Assembly: GCA_024763365.1 (NCBI GenBank)
Contig: JANTFO010000006.1
Coordinates: 1-45,241, forward strand
Origin: Flavobacteriaceae bacterium
GTDB taxonomy: Bacteria > Bacteroidota > Bacteroidia > Flavobacteriales > Flavobacteriaceae
Direction of reading: 5' to 3'
DNA: 45,241 bases
This document shows positions 17,925-27,138 of this stretch, one piece after another. The position numbers and the translations under genes were made by a program. Position 1 is the stretch's first letter. Each line of letters opens with the position of its first letter. Below the pieces are notes generated by a model, which saw only the letters and a program-made list of their open reading frames with translations, was not told the origin of the DNA and ran no database searches.

Positions 17925-19565
17925 TTAGCTTAAAATTATAGGTATTAAATAACTAAAAACAAGAATAATAACAAAAAATGCTAACAGGATATATACTTCC
18001 TTAATCATAAAATCTGATAACTTTAATTTGTAAGAAACGGGAGCTTTTTTAATAGATATATTTTTTGTGAAATACGAAACTATATAAGCAACAATTAATG
18101 TGATGATTACCCCGGTAAAATTGAGCCATATCCAAAATATATCAATACCTATGTCAAAATGAAAAATATTTTGAATCGTTTTTGAAAACAATAAGTTTAT
18201 AATTACGGCAGTGATTATACCAGTATTCATGCCGATGTGATTTACTTTTTTTGAAAAAATAGCTAATAAAAAAGTAACTAATACAGGTCCGTAAAAAACG
18301 GAACCAATGGCATTGATTATTTCAATCACTGCACTATCACTTCCTCCAAAAAGAAAAGATGCAGAAATACATACGATTCCCCAAAATACAACAGCTATTT
18401 TGGAAATGTTCATATATTTTTTTTGATTTAATTTTTTTCCTCTATTAAAAAAGTCTTCAACCGAAACAGCAGAAAGAGAATTTACCGTTGAGCTTAATGA
18501 AGACATAGCCGCTGAGAGAATACCAATCATTAATATACCAATGAGTCCATGAGGCAGATATTTAACTATAAATACCGGAATCATCAAATCGGCTTTTATA
18601 CCATTGGCCGCGTATTCATCTGGAAAGTAGCGTTGTGTAGTAAGGGCAATATCGTTTAAAAAATCCGGAGACAGCATTACAATTCCTCCAATGATTAGCC
18701 CCATGATACTATAAACTAGAACAACAGGAAAACGCAATAACCCATTTGCCAAGAGTAATTTACGTATGGTAGATTCATTTTTGGCAGAGAGCATTCTTTG
18801 AGCTTGAGTTTGATCGGTTCCATAATAAGAAGCATACAAAAAGAAACCACCAACAATCATAGGAATTAATCCGTACTCTTCTCCTTCTCCTATACCCAAA
18901 TTATAGTCGATAACTTTTAATCTTTCTGCCGGGAAACCTTGTGCAAAACCACCAAGATTGTCAAATAATTGGTAGCCATAATACAAACTGATTATCAAGC
19001 CGGTAAAAAGTATGATCATTTGGATCGTATCTCCCCATACAACTGCTTTCATGCCTCCTTGCCAAGAGTATATAATGGTAATCACACTGATGATAAGTAT
19101 AGTATAAATATATTCTATGTCTAAAACAGCCTGAAGAATTATAGCAATAGTATATACCATTACGCCTGTACCTAAAGCTCTACTAATTTGAAAAACGATG
19201 CTTAGTATAAGCCTAGTAGACGCGCTAAACCGATTTTCAACATATTCGTAGATACTAATAATACCCGATCTAAATAGTGGCGGAATTATGACTAACATTA
19301 TAAAAACCATGGCTAAGGGCACCGCTAATTCAAATGTGAGCCATTTCATACCTCCCCCCAATTTTAACCCGACAAAAGCAGGAGCCGATATAAAACTTAT
19401 GGCAGAAAGTTGTGTAGCCATTGTTGATAAACTCAAAGGAAACCATCCCATATTTTTACCCCCCAGAAAGTAATCTTTAGAATTTTTATTTTTTTTAAAA
19501 AAGTAGCCTAATCCTAAAAAGAGAATAATATATATACCAACAATTATGTAGTCTAATGTATTCAT
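17925..19565 (-). CDS. Sodium:solute symporter (SSS family)
   Basis: DYIIVGIYIILFLGLGYFFKKNKNSKDYFLGGKNMGWFPLSLSTMATQLSAISFISAPAF; ~13 TM segments. Confidence 0.92.
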   Translation of the reverse strand: MNTLDYIIVGIYIILFLGLGYFFKKNKNSKDYFLGGKNMGWFPLSLSTMATQLSAISFISAPAFVGLKLGGGMKWLTFELAVPLAMVFIMLVIIPPLFRSGIISIYEYVENRFSASTRLILSIVFQISRALGTGVMVYTIAIILQAVLDIEYIYTILIISVITIIYSWQGGMKAVVWGDTIQMIILFTGLIISLYYGYQLFDNLGGFAQGFPAERLKVIDYNLGIGEGEEYGLIPMIVGGFFLYASYYGTDQTQAQRMLSAKNESTIRKLLLANGLLRFPVVLVYSIMGLIIGGIVMLSPDFLNDIALTTQRYFPDEYAANGIKADLMIPVFIVKYLPHGLIGILMIGILSAAMSSLSSTVNSLSAVSVEDFFNRGKKLNQKKYMNISKIAVVFWGIVCISASFLFGGSDSAVIEIINAIGSVFYGPVLVTFLLAIFSKKVNHIGMNTGIITAVIINLLFSKTIQNIFHFDIGIDIFWIWLNFTGVIITLIVAYIVSYFTKNISIKKAPVSYKLKLSDFMIKEVYILLAFFVIILVFSYLIPIILS

Positions 19566-19571
19566 TTCCGT

Positions 19572-20888
19572 TTATTTTTGATTTATTAAATCTATGATTA
19601 ATGCAGCAGTCCATGAAAATTTTTTGCCCCCATAACCAGCAGTACATTTTGTGTTGTCATATTTTGACTTTCGGGGGTCAAAATATTCATAAAAACCGGC
19701 TTTTTTAACTATTTCAAGGCTATCTTGTCTTATTATTTCTGCTTCTTGGCGGTATTCGTAAGCTTTTAAACCTTTATAGAGCATCCAATTTAAATTTATC
19801 CAAACAGGACCACGCCAATATCGCTGCGCTTCAAAAGCATCATCTGATGGATCATAGGACGGTAAATTGTAATAATCATTGGGGGTATAATTGACAAATA
19901 AATTTTTCTTAATATTTTCTGCTCTTTCTTTTTCTGGTATTTTAGCAAATAATGGGGCAAAAGAAGAAGAGGTCAACAATTCAATTTGTTTTTGAGATCT
20001 TAGATCGTAATGAACATAAGCCTGGAGTTTTTTGTTGTATAATTTTTTATTCATATTTTGAATAGCTTTTTCATTCCATTTTTCAAGAATTTTAATTTTA
20101 TCAAAACCTCTGTTAAGTTTTTTGTATAAATAAATTAGACTTTGATTAGATTTTATAAGTAGGCTGTTGAATAAGGGGTCTTGAATTAAAAAAGGGCTAT
20201 GTAAGAATATTTTTTCATCATCATAGTTAAATTTTTTGGCAATATCTATGATATGTAAATAGTAGTTATATTCTTCTTTTAAGGGTCTTTGTTCTTGACT
20301 TACATTTTGAGTATCTCTACGTGTAAAATTATAACTCTTTACGTTTTTTATGTTCTTAAAAACAGAGTCCCAAACAGGCGAATTATCTGTGCCTGATTCC
20401 CAATTATGGTATATATAGACCAGCCCTTCATGTAAGGGGTCTCGTTTGGTGTAAAAGTAATGATGATTGAGATAAACCTGATCAATGTATTTATCAATAA
20501 AACTCAACATGTCTTTTTTATCCTCTACAATTTTTAAAAGTTCTTGCATTACAAAACCAATGATCGGTGGTTGTGTGAGTGTAGAGCTTGGGACATCTAG
20601 ATTTGCATCTTTATGCAGACTGGCATTATAAAAATCAGGTCCGGGAAAATAACTTTTTGACAGCTTGTGAAATATTATATGTGGTAAAAACCCATTTTTC
20701 CACTGAGCTTTTAATAAGCTTTTTATCTCTAATTGTGCTCTTTTTGGGTTGAAGTAAGCCCAGCCTATAGCTATAAACCCTGAATCCCATAGCCATTGAT
20801 AAGGATATAAGTTTTCTGAAGGTACTGTATAGAAACCTTTAGAGTTATTTTTCAAAACTTCTAAAGATTGTGAGCTAAGACTTTCCAT
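19572..20888 (-). CDS. GH63 / MGH1-like glycoside hydrolase (glucosyl-/mannosylglycerate hydrolase-like)
   Basis: NLYPYQWLWDSGFIAIGWA, NGFLPHIIFH, YIYHNWESGTDNSPVWD, YWRGPVWINLNWMLYKGLKAY, GGKKFSWTAALIIDL; no signal peptide, so predicted cytoplasmic. Confidence 0.78.
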   Translation of the reverse strand: MESLSSQSLEVLKNNSKGFYTVPSENLYPYQWLWDSGFIAIGWAYFNPKRAQLEIKSLLKAQWKNGFLPHIIFHKLSKSYFPGPDFYNASLHKDANLDVPSSTLTQPPIIGFVMQELLKIVEDKKDMLSFIDKYIDQVYLNHHYFYTKRDPLHEGLVYIYHNWESGTDNSPVWDSVFKNIKNVKSYNFTRRDTQNVSQEQRPLKEEYNYYLHIIDIAKKFNYDDEKIFLHSPFLIQDPLFNSLLIKSNQSLIYLYKKLNRGFDKIKILEKWNEKAIQNMNKKLYNKKLQAYVHYDLRSQKQIELLTSSSFAPLFAKIPEKERAENIKKNLFVNYTPNDYYNLPSYDPSDDAFEAQRYWRGPVWINLNWMLYKGLKAYEYRQEAEIIRQDSLEIVKKAGFYEYFDPRKSKYDNTKCTAGYGGKKFSWTAALIIDLINQK

Positions 20889-20968
20889 ATAATTAATTTA
20901 AAAAAAGCTGTCTAAAAAACAATTGAATCTTTTTAGACAGCCTTAATCAAACAAAAAATTAATTCAAA

Positions 20969-23662
20969 TTAAAAATTAAAAGTAGCTGTTATAAACATTC
21001 TACGAGGTAAAATGGGTCGACCAAAGAAAAAGGCACCTTCAGTTTGACCTACATCTCTTGGATTACCTTCTGTAACACCTTCAGCATCTAATAAGTTAAA
21101 AACTGAAGCACCAATTCTCATCGTGTTATCAGAGTCATTATTAAAACCAAAAGAATAACCCACTCCTAATCTTACAATAGATATAGGATCTAATTCAACA
21201 ATATTATTATCCGCAGCAAATTTCTTTCCGGTATGATTTAATGAAGCATTCGCATCAAATTGGTTATTGTCAAAGTATAAGCCTAAGTTAGTCATAAATT
21301 TAGGTTGTCTTGCCAATTCATTTCCTTCATTAGCAGAAACAACACCTCCGTTTATCAAATCTTCGTCAGTGTTTTTGGTTATTTCATGGTTTTGATAGGT
21401 TGCCCCTCCTGTGAAGTTTAAATTATCTGTAATACTATAATTCCAATTGGCTTCTACACCAATTGTAGCCGTATTTTGTTCTGAACGAGTTTGGTCAACT
21501 AACTGACCATTGGTTATCGCCTGAGTAATTTTAATTCTATCTTTAAGCGTAACATAATAAGCTGCTAAAGAACCAGATAATTTTTCTTTACCTAATTTAG
21601 CTCCTGCTTCAAACTGTAAGATTTTTTCTGAATCGTATTTACTACCTGTTACATCGTTAGCAATAGGAGAAAAACCTCTTAATTGGGGGAAGAAGTAACC
21701 TTTAGAAAAGTTTGCATAAAGATTTAAATCAGTATTTAATTCATAAAGACCAGCAAGAGAAACTGCCCAATCGTTTGCCTCAACATTTGCTCGTACAAAA
21801 CTACCATCGGCAAATTTTACATCTGATAATTCTGGTGTTAGTTCTGCATTACTATATACTGTCTCTGAAGCAATACCTCCATTATTAAATCTTCCTTTTG
21901 TGTTTTCGTACCTAAACCCAACGTCAAAGCGCCATCTATTCAAAACCATTTCGTCCGTGATAAATAAGGCAGATCTATTTTGCTCAAGATATTTATTAGA
22001 AGTCATTCCTATCCTGTTATAAAGCCCCCCTTCAGAATAAATTACATTAGCTCCTAAGCCATCGGTGTAATTTAAATTTATCAATTGAGGATCATTATTA
22101 AATTCAGAGAGAACTCTGTATTGATAATTTATATCTTCTGCTTCTGTTCTTGCAAGAAAAGTACCTAAAGTGATATTATGCGAATTACCACTGGAAGTTT
22201 CTATTCTTTTTGTAAGTGATGCTTCACCCGAATAATCTGTCATAGGTCTTAGTCTGTCAATATGTAAGTTGTTAACGACTAGTGTGTTACCTGACAATTG
22301 TTGGTCTGAACCTAAAAAAGTTGCAGAATAACCTTGGTTATTTTCATCTAAAAAGTTAACATAATCGTCTAATGTTAAAGGATTACTTCCTTCACCATCA
22401 GGTCCTACATTGCCATTTCCACCAATATATAGGGCAAAATTATGTTGATATTTAGCGTATTTAACTTTAGCCTTCATTTTCAAATCCTCAGCAAGGTCAT
22501 ATTTAAAATCGGACATTAAATATCCACCCCCTGTATGAACACCATCTTCAATTGGGCTTATATAACTACCTCCCGGTGTTTTGAACGATGTGTTTGCTAA
22601 TTGCGACGATAAAAGTTGGTAAACTTCTTCACCATCATTTCCTGCTATTCTAGTCCTTGTTCCACCTTCAAGAGGTAAGGGCATGAAAAATTGGGCATTA
22701 TCATTTATTAATTGTCCATGAAGGGTAAAAGAGCCCTTGTCAAATTTTTGTTTAATATTACCTCTAAACTGTATTCCTTTAGTTGGCAATCCTGTAACAA
22801 TAGGTCCTTCATCATATCTGGCAAAGCCGGTAAATGCGTAGTAAGTATTAGAATTCTCTCCACCAAGTTTTCCTCCTGTATAAAAATCAGTTTTTAATCT
22901 ACCTTTTTCTCCCCATTCTAAATTGATAATATTACCGGGGTTTGCATCTCCTGTTTTACTAGTATAGTTTATGATGCCGGCAACAGATCCTGCTCCATAA
23001 AGAACAGATGCGCCACCTCGAACAAATTCAACTCCTTTCATCCCTATATCGGGTCTGGCATAAACATCATGTGCAGAAGAATTTAAGCCAAATGTGCTCA
23101 TTAAAGGCATACCATCATATTGTAATGGGTTAAATACATATTGACCACCAGATGGTAATCCCCTTACAAAGACATTAGAGGCAGTTTCACCTCCACCACC
23201 TTCGGCAGTTATACCGGGAACACTTCTAATAATATCCGCTTGGCTATTAGGACTAATTTTTGTTATAGAAGATTGTTTTACAGAACTAATAGACATAGGC
23301 ACATTTTTTTGAGACCTAAAAGTTGCAGATGAAGTTAAAACCACCTCGTCTAAAGTATTACTACTTTCTGCCAAAACAATATCTAACATTATTTTTTCTC
23401 CACTTAAATCTATACTTTGACTAAAAGTCTTGTAACCAACGTATGAAACTTCTAAGTCTTGTTGACCTGAAAGATTTGTGCTGAAAACAAATTGACCATC
23501 GAAATCGGTAACCGAGCCTTGATCTGAGTTCTTAAGTACAATATTGGCCCCCGGAACAGGCATCCCATTTTGGTTTTTAACTGTACCAGATATTTCAGTT
23601 TGTGACCATAGTACACTAAAGTAAAAGAAACTTAAACTTAATAGTAATGCTTTTTTCATCAT
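20969..23662 (-). CDS. TonB-dependent receptor with CarboxypepD_reg-like N-terminal domain (FecA-like)
   Basis: Signal peptide MMKKALLLSLSFFYFSVLWSQ; GTVKNQNGMPVPGANIVLKNSDQGSVTDFDGQF; plug RSVPGITAEGGGG..FVRGLPSGG; C-terminal ...ITATFNF. Start at 23662 preferred over ORF-track 23749. Confidence 0.92.
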   Translation of the reverse strand: MMKKALLLSLSFFYFSVLWSQTEISGTVKNQNGMPVPGANIVLKNSDQGSVTDFDGQFVFSTNLSGQQDLEVSYVGYKTFSQSIDLSGEKIMLDIVLAESSNTLDEVVLTSSATFRSQKNVPMSISSVKQSSITKISPNSQADIIRSVPGITAEGGGGETASNVFVRGLPSGGQYVFNPLQYDGMPLMSTFGLNSSAHDVYARPDIGMKGVEFVRGGASVLYGAGSVAGIINYTSKTGDANPGNIINLEWGEKGRLKTDFYTGGKLGGENSNTYYAFTGFARYDEGPIVTGLPTKGIQFRGNIKQKFDKGSFTLHGQLINDNAQFFMPLPLEGGTRTRIAGNDGEEVYQLLSSQLANTSFKTPGGSYISPIEDGVHTGGGYLMSDFKYDLAEDLKMKAKVKYAKYQHNFALYIGGNGNVGPDGEGSNPLTLDDYVNFLDENNQGYSATFLGSDQQLSGNTLVVNNLHIDRLRPMTDYSGEASLTKRIETSSGNSHNITLGTFLARTEAEDINYQYRVLSEFNNDPQLINLNYTDGLGANVIYSEGGLYNRIGMTSNKYLEQNRSALFITDEMVLNRWRFDVGFRYENTKGRFNNGGIASETVYSNAELTPELSDVKFADGSFVRANVEANDWAVSLAGLYELNTDLNLYANFSKGYFFPQLRGFSPIANDVTGSKYDSEKILQFEAGAKLGKEKLSGSLAAYYVTLKDRIKITQAITNGQLVDQTRSEQNTATIGVEANWNYSITDNLNFTGGATYQNHEITKNTDEDLINGGVVSANEGNELARQPKFMTNLGLYFDNNQFDANASLNHTGKKFAADNNIVELDPISIVRLGVGYSFGFNNDSDNTMRIGASVFNLLDAEGVTEGNPRDVGQTEGAFFFGRPILPRRMFITATFNF

Positions 23663-23691
23663 AATATTATTTGATTTAAAATTATTTCCAA

Positions 23692-23699
23692 CAAATGTA
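23692..23699 (-). promoter_or_regulatory. Candidate -7 element TACATTTG for the TonB receptor operon
   Basis: CAAATGTA on + strand, i.e. TANNTTTG on -, 30 bp upstream of the predicted start. Confidence 0.35.
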
Positions 23700-23743
23700 T
23701 TTGACAAAAACTTGATTTTGAGAGAAAAAAGGAAAAAAACGCA

Positions 23744-23759
23744 ACGCAAACGTTTGCGT
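23744..23759. promoter_or_regulatory. LacI-family operator candidate ACGCAAACGTTTGCGT
   Basis: Perfect 16-bp palindrome with central CG in the lacI/TonB divergent intergenic region. Confidence 0.85.
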
Positions 23760-23776
23760 AAATCTAAACTTAATGT

Positions 23777-23784
23777 TAACTTTG
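23777..23784 (+). promoter_or_regulatory. -7 element TAACTTTG for the lacI-type gene (paired -33 TTTG at 23753-23756)
   Basis: Exact TANNTTTG with 20 nt spacing to a TTTG lying inside the palindromic operator. Confidence 0.55.
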
Positions 23785-23791
23785 TGAGTTT

Positions 23792-24808
23792 ATGAGTAAA
23801 ATAACAAATTTAAAAGATATAGCTGAATCTCTAAATTTATCCATATCGACGGTTTCAAGAGTAATTAATGATAAACCGGGGATAAGTAAAAAAACTAAAA
23901 AAAGGGTTTTAGAAAAAGCCAAGCAACTCAATTACACCACTAACCTCATGGCGAGGGCTTTTCGTATTTCTAAGTCAAACATCATTGGTGTAATTGTGCC
24001 TACCGTAAGTTTATATTTTACTTCTATAGTTTTAAAAGGAATTTTATCTGAAGCTGAAAAAAGGTCTTATCGTGTAATGATTACAGAATCAAATAACGAT
24101 GTAAAAAAAGAAGAAGAAATGTTTAATGCGCTTTTACAGTTTGGCGTTGATGGGATTTTAATATCATTGTCAAAAAATTCAACAGATACGGATTATTTAT
24201 TTAAGGCAAGCTCTAATATACCTATGGTTATGTTTGACAAAGTGAGCAGTATTATTCCTTGTACACGCATTGTAATTAACGAAGAAGAGGCAGCATATAA
24301 TGCAGTAAAGCATTTGATAAGCATAGGAAAAAGGAAAATTGCTATTCTAAAAGAAAGTAAATATTCGTATACTTCTGAGAAAAGATATAAAGGCTATTTA
24401 AAGGCTTTAGCAGATAATAATATTGAGTTAGAGCATGATTATGTAAAAAGTTGTCTTGATATTAATCTGGAAAGAGGAAAAGAATTAACCAAAGAACTTC
24501 TAAATTTAAAAAATTTACCCGATGCTATATTTGCCATTACTGATAGTGCTGCAGTAGGAGCCATTCAGATTATTAAAAAATCCGGTTTGCGAATTCCTGA
24601 AGATATTGCGGTTGTGGGTTTTAGCAATTCATCATTAGCTGAAGTAATTGAACCTAATTTAACAACGATTGATCAACCCGGCTTACAAATAGGTCGTACC
24701 GCAGTCAATTTTTTAATTGATAAAATAAATAAATCAGACTCAGAAATTGACAATAAAACGGTTGAGATAAAAACAAAGTTAATTATAAGAAACTCTACGG
24801 TAAAATAA
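23792..24808 (+). CDS. LacI family DNA-binding transcriptional regulator
   Basis: NLKDIAESLNLSISTVSRVINDKPGISKKTKKRVLEKAKQLNY; periplasmic-binding-like effector domain. Confidence 0.95.
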   Translation: MSKITNLKDIAESLNLSISTVSRVINDKPGISKKTKKRVLEKAKQLNYTTNLMARAFRISKSNIIGVIVPTVSLYFTSIVLKGILSEAEKRSYRVMITESNNDVKKEEEMFNALLQFGVDGILISLSKNSTDTDYLFKASSNIPMVMFDKVSSIIPCTRIVINEEEAAYNAVKHLISIGKRKIAILKESKYSYTSEKRYKGYLKALADNNIELEHDYVKSCLDINLERGKELTKELLNLKNLPDAIFAITDSAAVGAIQIIKKSGLRIPEDIAVVGFSNSSLAEVIEPNLTTIDQPGLQIGRTAVNFLIDKINKSDSEIDNKTVEIKTKLIIRNSTVK

Positions 24809-24811
24809 CTT

Positions 24812-26479
24812 TTACTCGTAAGCATCCTCATGCACCATTTTAATAGCGCGTCCACTAGGTTCGTTTTGGTTTTTAAAACTTTCATCCCATTCTAATGCAC
24901 GAGGTGTAGAACAAGCTATGGAAGCTAGTGAAGGCACACATAGTGCTGCAGCATTTGAAGGAAAATGCTCTTCAAAGATACTACGGTAGTAATATTCTTC
25001 TTTGGTTTTTGGGGTTTGTAAGGGAAAGCGATAAGCTGCCTGCTCCATCATTTCATCAGTTACTTTTTCCAGGACCAATTCTTTTAAACTGTCGATCCAA
25101 CTATAACCCACTCCGTCAGAGAATTGTTCCTTTTGTCGCCAGGCTACTTCTTTTGGCAGGTAGTCCTCAAAGGTTTCACGGAGAATGTGTTTTTCAATTT
25201 TTCCGTTGCCACACATTTTGTCTTTTGGGTTTAAACGCATAGCTACATCCATAAATTCTTTATCCAAAAATGGGACACGTCCTTCGATACCCCAGGCGGC
25301 AAGCGATTTATTGGCTCGTAGGCAATCGTATAAGTGGAGTTTTTCCAGTTTTTCCACTGTTTCTTCATGAAATTCTTTAGGATTGGGGGCTTTATGAAAG
25401 TATAAATAACCACCAAAAATCTCGTCGGCACCTTCTCCTGACAGCACCATTTTGATGCCCATGGATTTGATTACTCTTGCTAATAAATACATCGGAGTAG
25501 CTGCTCGTACGGTGGTGATGTCATAAGTTTCCAGATAATAGATTACATCACGAACAGCGTCTAAGCCTTGTTGAACAGTGAAATATACTTCATGATGTAC
25601 TGTGCCAATTTCTTCAGCCACTTTTTTAGAAGCAGCCAAATCAGGTGAAGCTTCCAAACCTATAGCGAAAGAATGTAGCTGAGGATACCAGGCTCGCTGG
25701 GTGTCATGTGATTCCACGCGCATTTCGGCATATTTTTTGGCAATGGCAGCGGTGAGTGAGGAATCTAAGCCACCTGAAAGTAAAACACCATAGGGGACAT
25801 CGGACATCAATTGTCTATGAACGGCATCTTCTAAGGCTTTGCGTAAGGCTTTTTTATCTGACTTGTTGTCCTTTACGTTTTTATACTCCATCCAATCTCG
25901 CACATACCATCTTTTAGGTTTAGGATTGTCTGAAGTTAGGTAATGTCCCGGTCGGAAAACTTCAATTTTTTTACAAGTGCCCTCCAGGGCTTTTAGTTCT
26001 GAAGCCACATAGTATTGTCCCATTTCGTCCCAGCCGTGGTAGAGGGGAATAATACCCATATGGTCACGGGCTACCATATATTTTCCGGTATTTTGGTCGA
26101 ATAGAACAAAGGCAAAAATACCATTTAGTTTATCCAAAAAATCAGCACCATACTTTTCATATAAAGGAATAATCACCTCGCAATCTGATTCGGTTTTGAA
26201 GGGGTATTTACCTTCAAATTCTTTTCGTAATTCCAGGTGGTTATATATTTCCCCATTGACGGCAAGCGATACGCTTTTGTCTTCGTTAAACAAAGGTTGT
26301 TGCCCGGATGCAGGATCAATAATTGCCAGACGCTCATGAGCTAAAATGGCTTGCGGAGTGGTGTGAATACCACTCCAGTCCGGGCCGCGATGACGTAATT
26401 TTTTGGACAATTCCAATACTTTGTGCCGTTGCTCCTCTGCCGGTTTTTTAAGGTCAAATACGCCTACAATTCCACACAT
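24812..26479 (-). CDS. asnB: Asparagine synthase B (glutamine-hydrolysing)
   Basis: MCGIVGVFD, LRHRGPDWSG, VNGEIYNH, YGVLLSGGLDSSL, VLSGEGADEIFGGYLYFH. Confidence 0.97.
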   Translation of the reverse strand: MCGIVGVFDLKKPAEEQRHKVLELSKKLRHRGPDWSGIHTTPQAILAHERLAIIDPASGQQPLFNEDKSVSLAVNGEIYNHLELRKEFEGKYPFKTESDCEVIIPLYEKYGADFLDKLNGIFAFVLFDQNTGKYMVARDHMGIIPLYHGWDEMGQYYVASELKALEGTCKKIEVFRPGHYLTSDNPKPKRWYVRDWMEYKNVKDNKSDKKALRKALEDAVHRQLMSDVPYGVLLSGGLDSSLTAAIAKKYAEMRVESHDTQRAWYPQLHSFAIGLEASPDLAASKKVAEEIGTVHHEVYFTVQQGLDAVRDVIYYLETYDITTVRAATPMYLLARVIKSMGIKMVLSGEGADEIFGGYLYFHKAPNPKEFHEETVEKLEKLHLYDCLRANKSLAAWGIEGRVPFLDKEFMDVAMRLNPKDKMCGNGKIEKHILRETFEDYLPKEVAWRQKEQFSDGVGYSWIDSLKELVLEKVTDEMMEQAAYRFPLQTPKTKEEYYYRSIFEEHFPSNAAALCVPSLASIACSTPRALEWDESFKNQNEPSGRAIKMVHEDAYE

Positions 26480-26526
26480 TTTTTAAAATATTTAAGTTAT
26501 TAATTGTCAAAAATATAAAAATTAAA

Positions 26527-26534
26527 TATATTTG
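26527..26534 (+). promoter_or_regulatory. -7 element TATATTTG for the AsnC/Lrp gene (TTG at 26504-26506)
   Basis: TANNTTTG with 20-nt spacing to an upstream TTG; 22 bp before ATG. Confidence 0.5.
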
Positions 26535-26556
26535 CAATAATAAATTAAAAAAATAA

Positions 26557-27003
26557 ATGATTGACTCAATTGATATTCAAATTTTAAATGCTTTATTAAA
26601 AAACAGCCGTGAGAGTATTACGGCCATTTCCAAAGATTTAAACATCTCCAATGTAGCCACCCAGCAACGCATTACCAAATTACAGGAGCAGGGTGTGATA
26701 GAAAGATTTACCGCCAAGCTGAATTACGCCAAGTTAAACTACAAAACCATTTCTTATCTCGGTATTTTCTTGGAAAAAGCAAAAGATTACCAGCGAGTTT
26801 TATCAGCATTGGAGCAGGTACCTCAAGTGGTCGAAGCACACTTCACAACAGGAAATTATTCCATATTTGCCAAGGTATATGCTCGTGATAACCAGCATTT
26901 GATGGAGATAATAAATGGACAAATCCAGGAAATTAAAGGGGTGGCACGTACCGAGACTTTTATCTCTTTACATGAGGGGATTCATAAGGTAATGAGGGTT
27001 TAA
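26557..27003 (+). CDS. Lrp/AsnC family transcriptional regulator
   Basis: DIQILNALLKNSRESITAISKDLNISNVATQQRITKLQEQGVIERFTAKLN; C-terminal RAM domain; divergent from asnB. Confidence 0.94.
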   Translation: MIDSIDIQILNALLKNSRESITAISKDLNISNVATQQRITKLQEQGVIERFTAKLNYAKLNYKTISYLGIFLEKAKDYQRVLSALEQVPQVVEAHFTTGNYSIFAKVYARDNQHLMEIINGQIQEIKGVARTETFISLHEGIHKVMRV

Positions 27004-27089
27004 TTAACGGTCTCGGCTACGAACAGTTGTGAGTTTCATAGCACGATTTTCCTTTTTTTATTATTCATTTCAAATTTAGCTATAATTTT

Positions 27090-27138
27090 CAAACAATCAC
27101 TGCTGTAGCAATTGTTTGTAGCCAATGTTAGCCAATGT
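27090..27138. repeat. Intergenic imperfect hairpin plus tandem 10-mer (TAGCCAATGT x2)
   Basis: CAAACAAT-CAC-TGCTGTAGCA-ATTGTTTG then TAGCCAATGTTAGCCAATGT. Confidence 0.7.

Noticed and set aside
15103-24808. Possible integrative element or prophage
   Set aside because: No integrase, transposase, relaxase or phage genes found; flanking repeats are asnB coding sequence rather than a short att site.
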